Shown in pieces: positions 16,424 through 24,187 of a stretch of 26,006 bases of DNA (the stretch's first letter is position 1; the number at the start of each line of letters is the position of its first letter). The stretch covers positions 1-26,006 of the forward strand of contig CAMAHZ010000004.1 of assembly GCA_945834965.1 (NCBI GenBank), written 5' to 3'. Position numbers and translations under genes: made by a program. The notes under the pieces were generated by a model. That model had not been told where the DNA came from. It ran no database searches and saw only the letters and a list, made by a program, of their open reading frames with translations. The stretch is from an uncultured Clostridia bacterium (GTDB lineage: Bacteria > Bacillota > Clostridia > Christensenellales > Borkfalkiaceae).

Positions 16424-17951
16424 AAAAATTATAACCGAATTAAGAACAATTGAATCGTTAGACAGAGTTATAATCAATTCCGTTTGTTTATTAAAAGCAG
16501 AAAACTCGGTAGAAGTTGGGCTTATAACCGATAAAGCTTATACTGAAAACGACGTTGCGTCCGCAAAGAAGATTATCCGCAAATACGTGCCTGAATACTT
16601 TAACTGTTCGGTTAAGGTGACCAAGCTCACACCCGACGAGAATATGGTTGCAAAGAAAATTTTCGAAGTGATAAACGAAAGCAACCGCCAGCTCGCCGCG
16701 CTTATAACGCCTGAAGATATCAAGGTTGAAAAAACTCAGACGGGGTTTTACTTTACGATAACGGTTATCCGCACTTCGGCTTATCTCAGCGACGTTGCTC
16801 AAAATATCGCCGCACAGCTTAAAAAGTGTTTTTGCGGCGAATTTGAAGGCAGGTGTAAGGAAGCTAAGGGTAAAATCGACGATTTAATTATTGAAGAAAA
16901 ACATACAAACGTAGACTACGAAATACCCATTCGTACCTATGAAATAGCCGACTTTAAGCCGCTTGAAGGTACTTCCACACCCACGACAGCGGTGTATATT
17001 GCAGACTTAAACTTCGTTGCAGACAAAGTTGTCGTCTGCGGCGAAATTATAAGCATTAGAGAGAGAACTATAACCAACTCCAACGGTAAAGAGAGAATTA
17101 TGTTCAGCTTTACCATAAACGATATGACGGCAACAATGCGTTTTGCGTACTTCTGCAGGCAAAAGAGCATAGATAAAATAAGGGAATTAAAGGTGGGCGA
17201 CAGCATAGTTTTAACCTGTAAAACCGAATTGTACAACGGCGAGATAAGACCTACTGCGCTAACCGTTGATTTTGGCAGAGTGCCGAACGGGTTCGTGCCT
17301 GAAAAACGGCAGTCTAAGCCCGTGCCTAAGTATTACGAGACAGTCTTTCCCCAACCTTATATCGACTTTACTCAAAACGATTTCTTTACGGATACGAGCC
17401 TGCCCGACTGCCTTACGCAGAACAATTTTGTAGTATTTGACCTTGAGACTACGGGGTTAAACAGTTCGCCTTCAGGCGGCAATATGGATAGAATTATAGA
17501 AATCGGTGCGTTTAAGATAATAGGCGGCGAAATCAAAGAGAGTTTTTCTACCTTTATAAACCCCGAAAGAAAGCTCTCTCAAGAGATTATAGGGCTTACG
17601 GGAATCGAACAGGAAATGGTAGCGGACGCGCCCACATATCAGCAGGTTATGCCCGACTTCTTCAAGTTTATCGACGGGTGTTATCTGGTAGGGCATAACG
17701 CCGCAAACTTCGACTTTAAGTTTATCGACTATTATTGCTCAATATGCGGATACGTGCCTGAGAGAAAAATATTCGATACCATACCGCTTTCTCAGCAGCT
17801 TTTAAGGCTTTCTAATTATAAGCTTAACACGGTTGCCGATTACTTTGGAATTACGTTCAATCACCATAGGGCGATTGACGACGCTTTGACCACGGCAAAG
17901 ATATTCATAGAACTTATAAAATTAAAAAAATCTTTACCAAACCTATGCTAA
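16416..17951 (+). CDS. PolC-like protein with OB and DEDDh exonuclease domains but no polymerase
   Basis: A 511-residue protein at the locus where Clostridia normally carry polC, between ispG and rimP. Residues 1 to about 165 resemble the PolC N-terminal region; about 195-285 look like the PolC OB fold (GEIISIRERT, RIMFSFTINDMTATMRF, VGDSIVLTCKTELYNGE). Residues 337-500 are a DEDDh 3'-5' exonuclease with all catalytic residues: D342 and E344 in FDLETTG, D433 in HNAANFDF, H484 and D489 in HHRAIDDA. In full PolC (about 1400 residues) the exonuclease sits inside a PHP domain and the polymerase follows. Here a linker of about 50 residues replaces the N-terminal PHP half, and the protein stops right after the exonuclease. 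It is therefore not a simple 3' truncation. The start overlaps ispG by 8 bases. Likely a proofreading or repair nuclease; the role is inferred. Confidence 0.88.
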   Translation: MTEKIITELRTIESLDRVIINSVCLLKAENSVEVGLITDKAYTENDVASAKKIIRKYVPEYFNCSVKVTKLTPDENMVAKKIFEVINESNRQLAALITPEDIKVEKTQTGFYFTITVIRTSAYLSDVAQNIAAQLKKCFCGEFEGRCKEAKGKIDDLIIEEKHTNVDYEIPIRTYEIADFKPLEGTSTPTTAVYIADLNFVADKVVVCGEIISIRERTITNSNGKERIMFSFTINDMTATMRFAYFCRQKSIDKIRELKVGDSIVLTCKTELYNGEIRPTALTVDFGRVPNGFVPEKRQSKPVPKYYETVFPQPYIDFTQNDFFTDTSLPDCLTQNNFVVFDLETTGLNSSPSGGNMDRIIEIGAFKIIGGEIKESFSTFINPERKLSQEIIGLTGIEQEMVADAPTYQQVMPDFFKFIDGCYLVGHNAANFDFKFIDYYCSICGYVPERKIFDTIPLSQQLLRLSNYKLNTVADYFGITFNHHRAIDDALTTAKIFIELIKLKKSLPNLC

Positions 17952-17954
17952 AAC

Positions 17955-17983
17955 TTGCCAAATGAAAACGGGTGTGTTATAAT
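17955..17983 (+). promoter_or_regulatory. Promoter of the rimP-nusA-infB operon
   Basis: The -35 is TTGCCA (17955-17960), the spacer is 17 bp, and the -10 is TATAAT (17978-17983) with the extended element TGTGT just upstream. This is the best general promoter match in the window. It starts right after the PolC-like gene, so rimP to ribF can be expressed separately from nrdR-ispG. The leader of about 70 bases contains a strong hairpin. Confidence 0.82.
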
Positions 17984-18011
17984 TATAACAAGCTTAATAC
18001 TTATTTAATAA

Positions 18012-18039
18012 GATTGAGTGCCTTGACGGGCACTCAATC
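18012..18039 (+). promoter_or_regulatory. Hairpin in the rimP leader
   Basis: A perfect 11-bp stem GATTGAGTGCC (18012-18022) and GGCACTCAATC (18029-18039) with a 6-base loop TTGACG. It lies between the promoter and the rimP ribosome site (AAAGGA) and has no T tract after it, so it is more likely an mRNA leader structure than an intrinsic terminator. Its position before rimP-nusA makes a role in feedback control or mRNA stability possible. Confidence 0.65.
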
Positions 18040-18058
18040 GTCGTAATAAAGGAAAATT

Positions 18059-18520
18059 ATGAATTTTAAACCTTTAGAAGAAGTAACCGAACTGCTTGAA
18101 AAAATTGCTCAGCCTATGGGCATTGAAATCGTAGAAGTGGCGTTAGATAATAAGCAAGACGCTTTAACCGTATTCATTGAAACGGCTGACGGGGTCGACC
18201 TCGATACTTGTGAAAAATACCACAACGCAATATCCGACCCGTTGGACGACCTTGACCCGAGCTTTGGCGAGCCGTATACGCTTAACGTATCCAGCCCCGG
18301 GCTTGACAGGCCGTTTAAGACCAACCGTGATTTTGAAAGGAATTTAGGCAAGGAAGTTGAAATCAAGCTCTACGCACCTTTAAAGGGCAAAAAGTTTTTA
18401 GAAGGTACGTTGGATGAATTCGACGATAATTCAGTTACGATTACCACTTCGAAAGAGACGGTTAAAATACAGCGCAATAAGATTGCAAAAATCAATAAAG
18501 CAATCAAGTTTGACGATTAA
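18059..18520 (+). CDS. rimP: Ribosome maturation factor RimP
   Basis: RimP helps assemble the 30S ribosomal subunit. The 153 residues have the two expected domains: an N-terminal alpha/beta domain (about 1-85) ending in the family signature NVSSPGLDRP (76-85), and a C-terminal SH3-like beta barrel (about 95-150) with the pattern GKEVEIKLYAPLKGKKFLEGTL. Acidic DPLDDLDP in the middle is typical. The ATG follows AAAGGA at a good distance. It is the first gene of the operon that continues with nusA. Confidence 0.95.
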   Translation: MNFKPLEEVTELLEKIAQPMGIEIVEVALDNKQDALTVFIETADGVDLDTCEKYHNAISDPLDDLDPSFGEPYTLNVSSPGLDRPFKTNRDFERNLGKEVEIKLYAPLKGKKFLEGTLDEFDDNSVTITTSKETVKIQRNKIAKINKAIKFDD

Positions 18521-18581
18521 TCCGCGCTAAATATTAATAGCTCGGTACAGGCAATTTAGATTAAATCAGGAGAAAAGAAAA

Positions 18582-19679
18582 ATGGTTAACAAGGATTTTT
18601 TCGCGGCTTTAGCAGAACTTGAAAGAGAAAAGGGTATCCCCCAGGAAGTATTTTTAGAAGCGCTTCGCAACGCTTTGGTTTCGGCTTGTAAAAAGCAGGC
18701 GCAGGGTCCCGTCGGCGAAGTCGACGTCAAGCTCAACCCTGAAAAAGGTTCTATCGAGTTCTATACGGTTAAGACCGTAGTTGAAGAAGTTGCGGATAAA
18801 GATACCGAAATAACTTTGGAAGAAGCTCACGAAATTAAAAAGACGGCAAAAGTGGGCGACAAGCTTACAGAAAAATTCGTTCCCAAAGATTTTTCACGTA
18901 TTGCCGCACAGACTGCAAGGCAGGTTATCTTGCAGAAATTGCACGAGACCGAGCGCGACGCCGCTATGAGCGAATTTTCCGATAAGGAAGGCGAGCTCGT
19001 CGTCGGTACGATTAGAAAGATTGACCTTAAAAACGTATACGTTGAACTCGGCAAAGGTCAGGTTGAAGGCTTGATGTTGCCTTCCGACCAGGTTCCCGGC
19101 GAAAAGTACAACGTAAACGATAAGATTAAGGTTTTCGTTAAGCGTGTTAAGAGCGGTTTCAAGGGTGCGCAAGTGCTTGTAAGCCGTTCGTCTGCAGGGC
19201 TTGTACGCAAGCTCTTTGAAGAAGAAGTGCCTGAGATTAAACAGGGTACGGTTCAGATTAAGGAAGTAAGCAGAGAAGCCGGTGCAAGAACCAAAATCGC
19301 TATCTATTCCGAAGACCCCAGAGTAGACGCTATCGGCGCTTGCGTAGGCAACAAGGGCGCAAGGGTAAACGCCGTGGTTGAAGAACTTAACGGCGAAAAA
19401 ATCGATATCATTCCCTGGAGCGAGAATCCTTTGGAATTTATCGCAAAGGCTCTTTCCCCTGCAAAGGTTATTTCCGTAACTCAGCTTGAAGGCGAAAATA
19501 CGGCTATGGCGGTCGTACCCGACGACAAGCTCTCTCTTGCAATCGGCAGAGACGGTCAGAACGCCCGTCTTGCGGTAAGACTTACCGGTTGGAAGATAGA
19601 CGTTAAGAGCGAGTCTGCGGCAGCAAAGCTCGGCTTTGGCGTTGGCGAAGAAGAAACGGGTGAGCAGGGCGAAGAATAA
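18582..19679 (+). CDS. nusA: Transcription termination/antitermination factor NusA
   Basis: NusA binds RNA polymerase and nascent RNA and affects pausing, termination and antitermination. The 365 residues hold the N-terminal RNAP-binding domain (1 to about 130), an S1 domain (about 135-202, EGELVVGTIRKIDLKNVYVEL), KH1 with GNKG at 256-259, and KH2 with GRDG at 322-325. It ends with a short acidic tail (GEEETGEQGEE). It lacks the C-terminal acidic repeats of proteobacterial NusA, as in Firmicutes. The ribosome site is CAGGAG. The gap of 61 bases after rimP shows no clear promoter. Confidence 0.97.
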   Translation: MVNKDFFAALAELEREKGIPQEVFLEALRNALVSACKKQAQGPVGEVDVKLNPEKGSIEFYTVKTVVEEVADKDTEITLEEAHEIKKTAKVGDKLTEKFVPKDFSRIAAQTARQVILQKLHETERDAAMSEFSDKEGELVVGTIRKIDLKNVYVELGKGQVEGLMLPSDQVPGEKYNVNDKIKVFVKRVKSGFKGAQVLVSRSSAGLVRKLFEEEVPEIKQGTVQIKEVSREAGARTKIAIYSEDPRVDAIGACVGNKGARVNAVVEELNGEKIDIIPWSENPLEFIAKALSPAKVISVTQLEGENTAMAVVPDDKLSLAIGRDGQNARLAVRLTGWKIDVKSESAAAKLGFGVGEEETGEQGEE

Positions 19680-19682
19680 TTT

Positions 19683-19958
19683 ATGCCTAAGGTTAAAAAG
19701 ATTCCTTTAAGGCAGTGCATTGCCTGCCGTTCTCTTAAGGAAAAAAAGGCGATGCTCCGTATCGTAAAAGATGCGGACGGAAAGGTATTTTTAGACTTTT
19801 CATCAAAGGCGTCGGGTAGGGGAGCTTATATCTGCGACAATCCCGACTGCATTAAAAAATTAAAAAAATCCCGTCTTTTGAATAAGACTTTCGCTTGCAG
19901 TGTGGACGATAGCGTTTACACGGCAATCGAGGAGGAATACTTTGGACGACAAAGTTAA
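19683..19958 (+). CDS. ylxR: YlxR family RNA-binding protein (RnpM)
   Basis: A 91-residue basic protein with the family marks RQCIACR at 10-16 and GRGAYIC at 45-51, followed by the basic C-terminal helix CIKKLKKSRLLNKTF. YlxR is a small RNA-binding protein conserved between nusA and infB in Firmicutes and has been described as a modulator of RNase P. It begins 3 bases after the nusA stop and overlaps the start of the L7Ae-like gene by 17 bases, so these genes are probably translated together. Confidence 0.94.
   Translation: MPKVKKIPLRQCIACRSLKEKKAMLRIVKDADGKVFLDFSSKASGRGAYICDNPDCIKKLKKSRLLNKTFACSVDDSVYTAIEEEYFGRQS
19930..19944 (+). promoter_or_regulatory. Ribosome site that fixes a TTG start for ylxQ
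   Basis: AGGAGG at 19930-19935, 6 bases, then TTG at 19942-19944. The site lies inside the ylxR coding region, 17 bases before its end, and is the strongest Shine-Dalgarno in the operon. The rare start codon is offset by the perfect ribosome site. Confidence 0.85.
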
Positions 19959-20259
19959 AACTTATATAGGCTTTTGCCTTAGGGCGAGAAAAATTGCGTT
20001 AGGCAGCGGTTCGGTAGACCTGCTAAAAAAGGGCGTTTACCTTGTGTTGGTCTGTTCAACCGCATCGGAGAACACTTTCAAGCTTGCAGTTAAATTTAAA
20101 AACAGGTTTAATTGTCCGCTTATCATTTGCAAATCCGGGCTTGAGAACGCCGTCCATAGGGAAGGGTGCAAGGTCGCCGCAATAAAAGACTACCAGCTTG
20201 CAAAAGCCATTTGCGATAACGTTGGTGAAGATTACGAATTGTTTACGGAGAGGTCATAA
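19942..20259 (+). CDS. ylxQ: YlxQ, ribosomal protein L7Ae-like RNA-binding protein
   Basis: A 105-residue L7Ae/L30e-fold protein that likely binds kink-turn RNA. Recognisable features are the opening VKTYIGFCLRARKIALGSGSV, where family members have a GLA.RAGK..sG pattern, and the hydrophobic core strands VYLVLVCSTASENT and CPLIICKS. I chose the TTG at 19942 as start: it lies 6 bases after a perfect AGGAGG (19930-19935) and gives the family-like N-terminus. A longer frame opens upstream at 19900, but its first 14 residues do not fit the family and lie inside ylxR. The gene ends 3 bases before infB. Confidence 0.92.
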   Translation: MDDKVKTYIGFCLRARKIALGSGSVDLLKKGVYLVLVCSTASENTFKLAVKFKNRFNCPLIICKSGLENAVHREGCKVAAIKDYQLAKAICDNVGEDYELFTERS

Positions 20260-20262
20260 ATA

Positions 20263-22833
20263 ATGGCAAAAAACTATGAGAACATTGTAAATATATCAAA
20301 GGTGCTGTCTGACGGCACGGCTAACGAGCTTATTAAAAAGGTTTCGTCGGCTGAAAAGGCGGTTGGCGATATTTTAAAACGCCTGACCGAGCTTGACAAT
20401 GCCCGCATAGCAAAGCGCGCCGAAGAAGAGAGAATTGCAAAAGAGGCGGAAGTTGCAAGTGCGCAACAGCCTGCTGAAGAGATTAAACCCCAGGTTGCCG
20501 AACCCGTTTCGGTGGAAACTTCGCCCGTAGAAGAAATTAAAACTGCCGAAGAAGAGCCTAAAAAGCCTGAAGAAAAGGTTGTAAAGAGCGAAAAGGTTGA
20601 AGAAAATAAGGCGGAGCCCAAGCCCGAAGTAAAGGCAGAAACCCCTGCGGCTGAACCTGAAAAACCTGCAAAGCCTGCAAGACCTTCGTTTATAGTTGCA
20701 AAGGCGTCTCAGGTTGCACCTAAAACGTACGTCAACAAGGATAACGGGGCAAGGCAGGAGAGGCCTAAAAATCCCGCATACGGTGGTCAAAAACCTGCAA
20801 CGGGCGGCGCTAACAGACCGGCACAGCCCAAATACGTTGCACCTGCGGCACCCCAGCCTACCAAGCCTGCGTCAAAGGCGTTTGGTCCTGACAAGAAGAA
20901 ACAGTCCTATGAAAAGACTTACGTTGAAAAGGACAGGCACGCAATATCAAAAAGGGCGCTTGCTAAACAGCAGGGCGTAACCGTTGACGACTTCGACGAA
21001 GATAAGAGCGGATACAGAAAGTTAAGGGTTAAAAAGGCAAAGGGCGCACAGTCTGCACAGACTATTAAAATCGACCACGCAGTAGTAACCACCAACGATA
21101 TCCCCTTAAAAGTGCTTTCAGAAAAAATCGGCGTAACCGCCGTAGAAATAACCAAGATGCTCTTTAAAGAAGGCATTATGAAGACCGTTAACGAGTCTAT
21201 CGATTTCGATACGGCGGCAATACTTGCGGCAGGTATCGGCGTAGAGCTTGAATATAAGCCTGAAAAGACCGCGGAAGAAATTCTCTCTGAAAAGCAGGAA
21301 GATACGGTCGAAGAAATCGAAAGTCTCGTTCCACGCGCCCCCGTCGTTACGGTTATGGGTCACGTCGACCACGGTAAAACTTCGCTCTTGGACTATATAA
21401 GAAAGTCAAGCGTAACCAGCGGCGAAGCCGGCGGCATTACCCAGCATATCGGCGCGTATTCAGTCAGCGTAAAGGGTAAGAGCATAACCTTTATCGATAC
21501 GCCCGGTCACGAAGCGTTTACGGCAATGAGAGCTCGCGGTGCTATGGTAACCGATATCGTTATCTTAGTCGTTGCGGCAGATGACGGCATAATGCCCCAG
21601 ACTATAGAAGCAATCAACCACGCTAAGGCGGCAGGCGTTTCCATCGTAGTTGCAATTAACAAGATGGATAAGGTCGGCGCTAATCCCGATAAGATTAAAC
21701 AAGATTTAACCACGTACGAGCTCGTTCCCGAAGAGTGGGGCGGCAATACTCAGGTCTGCGAAATATCCTGCAAGACAGGTCAAGGTATCGACAACCTGCT
21801 TGAAACCGTCCTTTTGGTTGCGGAAATGAAGGAACTTCTCGCCAACCCTGAAAGAGAAGCTCGCGGCGTAATAGTCGAAGCTCAGCTCGATAAGGGCAAG
21901 GGTCCCGTTGCAACCGTGCTTATTCAAAACGGTACTTTACACACGGGCGACAACATTATTTCCGGTACGGTAACGGGTCGTGTGCGTGCAATGATAGACG
22001 ATAAGGGCAGGACGGTTAAGGTTGCCGGTCCTTCCGACGCGGTTTACGTTCTCGGCTTTGAAGAAGTGCCTAACGCAGGCGATTCGATTTTCGCAGTATC
22101 TCAGGAACTTATTAAGTCCGTTCTTGAAGAAAGAAAGAGAAAAGAACGTGAAGATATGATTCGCAGCACTTCCAAAGTTTCTCTCGACGACGTGTTCAAT
22201 AAGATTGCAGAAGGCAATATCAAGACTCTTAACTTAATCGTAAAGGGTGACGTACAGGGCTCGGTAGAAGCAGTTAAGCAGTCCGTAATAAAGCTTTCAA
22301 ACGAAGAAGTACAGGTCAAAGTAATTCACAGCGGCGCAGGCGCAATAACCGAATCGGACGTTATGCTTGCAGATTCGTCCAACGCAATTATTTTGGGCTT
22401 TAACGTCCGTCCCGACGCAAAGGCAAAAGCTACTGCCGAAGCAAGCAAGGTCGACGTGAGAATGTACAGAATTATCTACGACCTTTTAGACGACGTAGAA
22501 GCCGCATTAAACGGCATGCTTACGCCCAAATATCAGGACGTTTATCTCGGCAAGTGCGAAGTGCGTCAGACGTTCAAAATCACGGGCGTCGGCAATATTG
22601 CAGGTTGCTATGTGTTGGACGGCAAAATCGTCCGTGGCGGCAAGCTGAGAATTTACCGCGACGACGTGTTGGTCGTAGAAGGCAACGTTCAACAGCTTAA
22701 GCGCTTTAAAGACGACGTTAAGGAAGTTGCCAAGGGCTATGAGTGCGGTTGCGCAATCGAAGGCTTTAACGATATCCGTGTAGGCGATATTATCGAGTGC
22801 TATTCGGTTGAACAGATAACCGCAAAGAAGTAA
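20263..22833 (+). CDS. infB: Translation initiation factor IF-2
   Basis: IF-2 is the GTPase that places fMet-tRNA on the 30S subunit and promotes subunit joining. The 856 residues have a long low-complexity N-terminal region (about 60-250) rich in Glu, Lys, Pro and Ala. An IF2-N helical module follows (about 276-330, PLKVLSEKIGVTAVEITKMLFKEG), then the G domain with G1 GHVDHGKT at 366-373, G3 DTPGHEAF and G4 NKMD. The C-terminal part holds EF-Tu-like domain 2, domain 3 (NLIVKGDVQGSVEAVKQSV) and the fMet-tRNA-binding domain. GGAGAGG precedes the ATG. Confidence 0.98.
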   Translation: MAKNYENIVNISKVLSDGTANELIKKVSSAEKAVGDILKRLTELDNARIAKRAEEERIAKEAEVASAQQPAEEIKPQVAEPVSVETSPVEEIKTAEEEPKKPEEKVVKSEKVEENKAEPKPEVKAETPAAEPEKPAKPARPSFIVAKASQVAPKTYVNKDNGARQERPKNPAYGGQKPATGGANRPAQPKYVAPAAPQPTKPASKAFGPDKKKQSYEKTYVEKDRHAISKRALAKQQGVTVDDFDEDKSGYRKLRVKKAKGAQSAQTIKIDHAVVTTNDIPLKVLSEKIGVTAVEITKMLFKEGIMKTVNESIDFDTAAILAAGIGVELEYKPEKTAEEILSEKQEDTVEEIESLVPRAPVVTVMGHVDHGKTSLLDYIRKSSVTSGEAGGITQHIGAYSVSVKGKSITFIDTPGHEAFTAMRARGAMVTDIVILVVAADDGIMPQTIEAINHAKAAGVSIVVAINKMDKVGANPDKIKQDLTTYELVPEEWGGNTQVCEISCKTGQGIDNLLETVLLVAEMKELLANPEREARGVIVEAQLDKGKGPVATVLIQNGTLHTGDNIISGTVTGRVRAMIDDKGRTVKVAGPSDAVYVLGFEEVPNAGDSIFAVSQELIKSVLEERKRKEREDMIRSTSKVSLDDVFNKIAEGNIKTLNLIVKGDVQGSVEAVKQSVIKLSNEEVQVKVIHSGAGAITESDVMLADSSNAIILGFNVRPDAKAKATAEASKVDVRMYRIIYDLLDDVEAALNGMLTPKYQDVYLGKCEVRQTFKITGVGNIAGCYVLDGKIVRGGKLRIYRDDVLVVEGNVQQLKRFKDDVKEVAKGYECGCAIEGFNDIRVGDIIECYSVEQITAKK

Positions 22834-22851
22834 TTACTTTTTGGAGTAGAA

Positions 22852-23229
22852 ATGAAGGGTAACAGGGGCGAGAGACTGTCAAGTCAATTTCGCGAAGAAA
22901 TTTACAACGTAATCGCATACGATTTAAGGAATAAGCATCCCGAGCTCAGCGCTATTATAAGCATAACGGAAGCAGACGTTGCACCCGATTTAAAGACGGC
23001 AAAAATTTACGTTAGCATTTACGATACTAACGCCGAAAGAAGGCGTGAAAGCTTTGCCGTCTTATGCGCTAACGCAGGGCATATCAGGCACTCTTTGGCA
23101 CAGGTATTAAGGTTGCGCACCGTACCTGAATTAAGGTTTATTCTTGACGAAAGTATGGAATACGGCGAAAAGATAGACAGGCTTTTAAAGAATATAGAAA
23201 ACGAAGAGAGCAATTCCGATGAGAAATAA
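22852..23229 (+). CDS. rbfA: 30S ribosome-binding factor RbfA
   Basis: RbfA binds the 30S subunit and helps mature the 5' end of 16S rRNA. The 125-residue KH-fold protein shows the family features: N-terminal RGERLSSQFREEIYNVIA, the central ISITEADVAPDLKTAKIYVSIYD, and the C-terminal LRTVPELRFILDESMEYGEKIDRLL. TGGAG serves as ribosome site, 18 bases after infB. Its last codons overlap the nrnA start by 11 bases in another frame. Confidence 0.95.
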   Translation: MKGNRGERLSSQFREEIYNVIAYDLRNKHPELSAIISITEADVAPDLKTAKIYVSIYDTNAERRRESFAVLCANAGHIRHSLAQVLRLRTVPELRFILDESMEYGEKIDRLLKNIENEESNSDEK

Positions 23230-24187
23230 TTCGTTGAGTGAAATAGCGGCGATTTTAAAGGGAGCAAAAACCGTAATCGTAGCCTGCCACGTTCGCCCCG
23301 ACGGCGACGCGCTCGGCAGCGGGTTCGGTCTATGTAAAGCTCTGCAAAACGCTGGCAAAAAAGCGTATATGCTGCTTGAAGAAGCGCCCCCTAAGCGTCT
23401 TTCGATTTTATCGGGTATGGACGTTTACTATTCTCAATTGCCCGTTGCTCTCAATGAAATTGATTTATTCGTGACCGTAGATAGTGCAGAACTCAACAGA
23501 ATAGGCGGTTTTGAGATAACCTATTTACAGTTTAAGGGCAAGACGTTGAATATCGACCATCACGTCTCAAATCAGGGATTTGCAAAGTACAATTACGTCT
23601 TACCTGACAGCACGGCAACGTGTGAAATTCTGCCTTCTATTTTGCAGGCGGCAGGACTTGAAATAACCAAAGAGATTGCCGATTTGCTTGCAATGGGCTT
23701 GCTGACGGACAGCGGTAACTTTTCGCATAAAGACGTAAGCTCTAACACCTATAGGGTTGCCGCACTTTTAAAGGACTGCGGTGCCGATTTGTACGAAATC
23801 GGGTATAAGATGTTTAATTGCCAGTCAAAGGCAAGGGCAACGCTATATAGAAGAGTGCTCAATTCAATGCGTTTTGAGTTAGACGATAAACTCGTATTTA
23901 TGACGGTAACTCAAAAAGATTTTGAAGAAACGGGCACGGATAAGAGCCAGACGGAAGGATTCGTAGATTACCCCTTATCAATCGAAGGCGTGGAAGTTTC
24001 GGTTGCGATAATGGAAGTAAAGAGAAATCAATACAAGGTTTCACTCCGTTCGCGCAGGGCGGACGTTAACGCCGTTGCGGCAAGGTTTGGCGGCGGCGGT
24101 CACGTTCTTGCAAGCGGCTGTATGCTCTGCTGTGAGATAGAAGAAGTAATCGATAGAATTACTCACGCCGTAAATCAGCAGTTATGA
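23219..24187 (+). CDS. nrnA: DHH-family bifunctional oligoribonuclease / pAp phosphatase NrnA
   Basis: NrnA degrades short RNA oligomers and dephosphorylates 3'-phosphoadenosine 5'-phosphate. The 322 residues have the DHH phosphoesterase motifs in order: HVRPDGDALGS (H24, D28, D30), VDSAE (D88), IDHH (113-115) and GLLTDSGNF (D164). The C-terminal DHHA1 domain follows, with GGGGHVLASGC, the substrate-binding glycine loop. Position between rbfA and truB is the usual one in Firmicutes. The start overlaps rbfA by 11 bases and the stop overlaps truB in ATGA, pointing to coupled translation. Confidence 0.94.
   Translation: MRNNSLSEIAAILKGAKTVIVACHVRPDGDALGSGFGLCKALQNAGKKAYMLLEEAPPKRLSILSGMDVYYSQLPVALNEIDLFVTVDSAELNRIGGFEITYLQFKGKTLNIDHHVSNQGFAKYNYVLPDSTATCEILPSILQAAGLEITKEIADLLAMGLLTDSGNFSHKDVSSNTYRVAALLKDCGADLYEIGYKMFNCQSKARATLYRRVLNSMRFELDDKLVFMTVTQKDFEETGTDKSQTEGFVDYPLSIEGVEVSVAIMEVKRNQYKVSLRSRRADVNAVAARFGGGGHVLASGCMLCCEIEEVIDRITHAVNQQL

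Noticed and set aside
19900..19941. Longer N-terminus for YlxQ
   Set aside because: The first 14 residues of the long frame do not resemble the family and have no ribosome site; the TTG at 19942 has a perfect AGGAGG 6 bases upstream.
20440..21010. Repeats in the N-terminal coding part of infB
   Set aside because: The Glu/Lys/Pro/Ala-rich low complexity is ordinary for IF-2 and does not form a clean tandem repeat.
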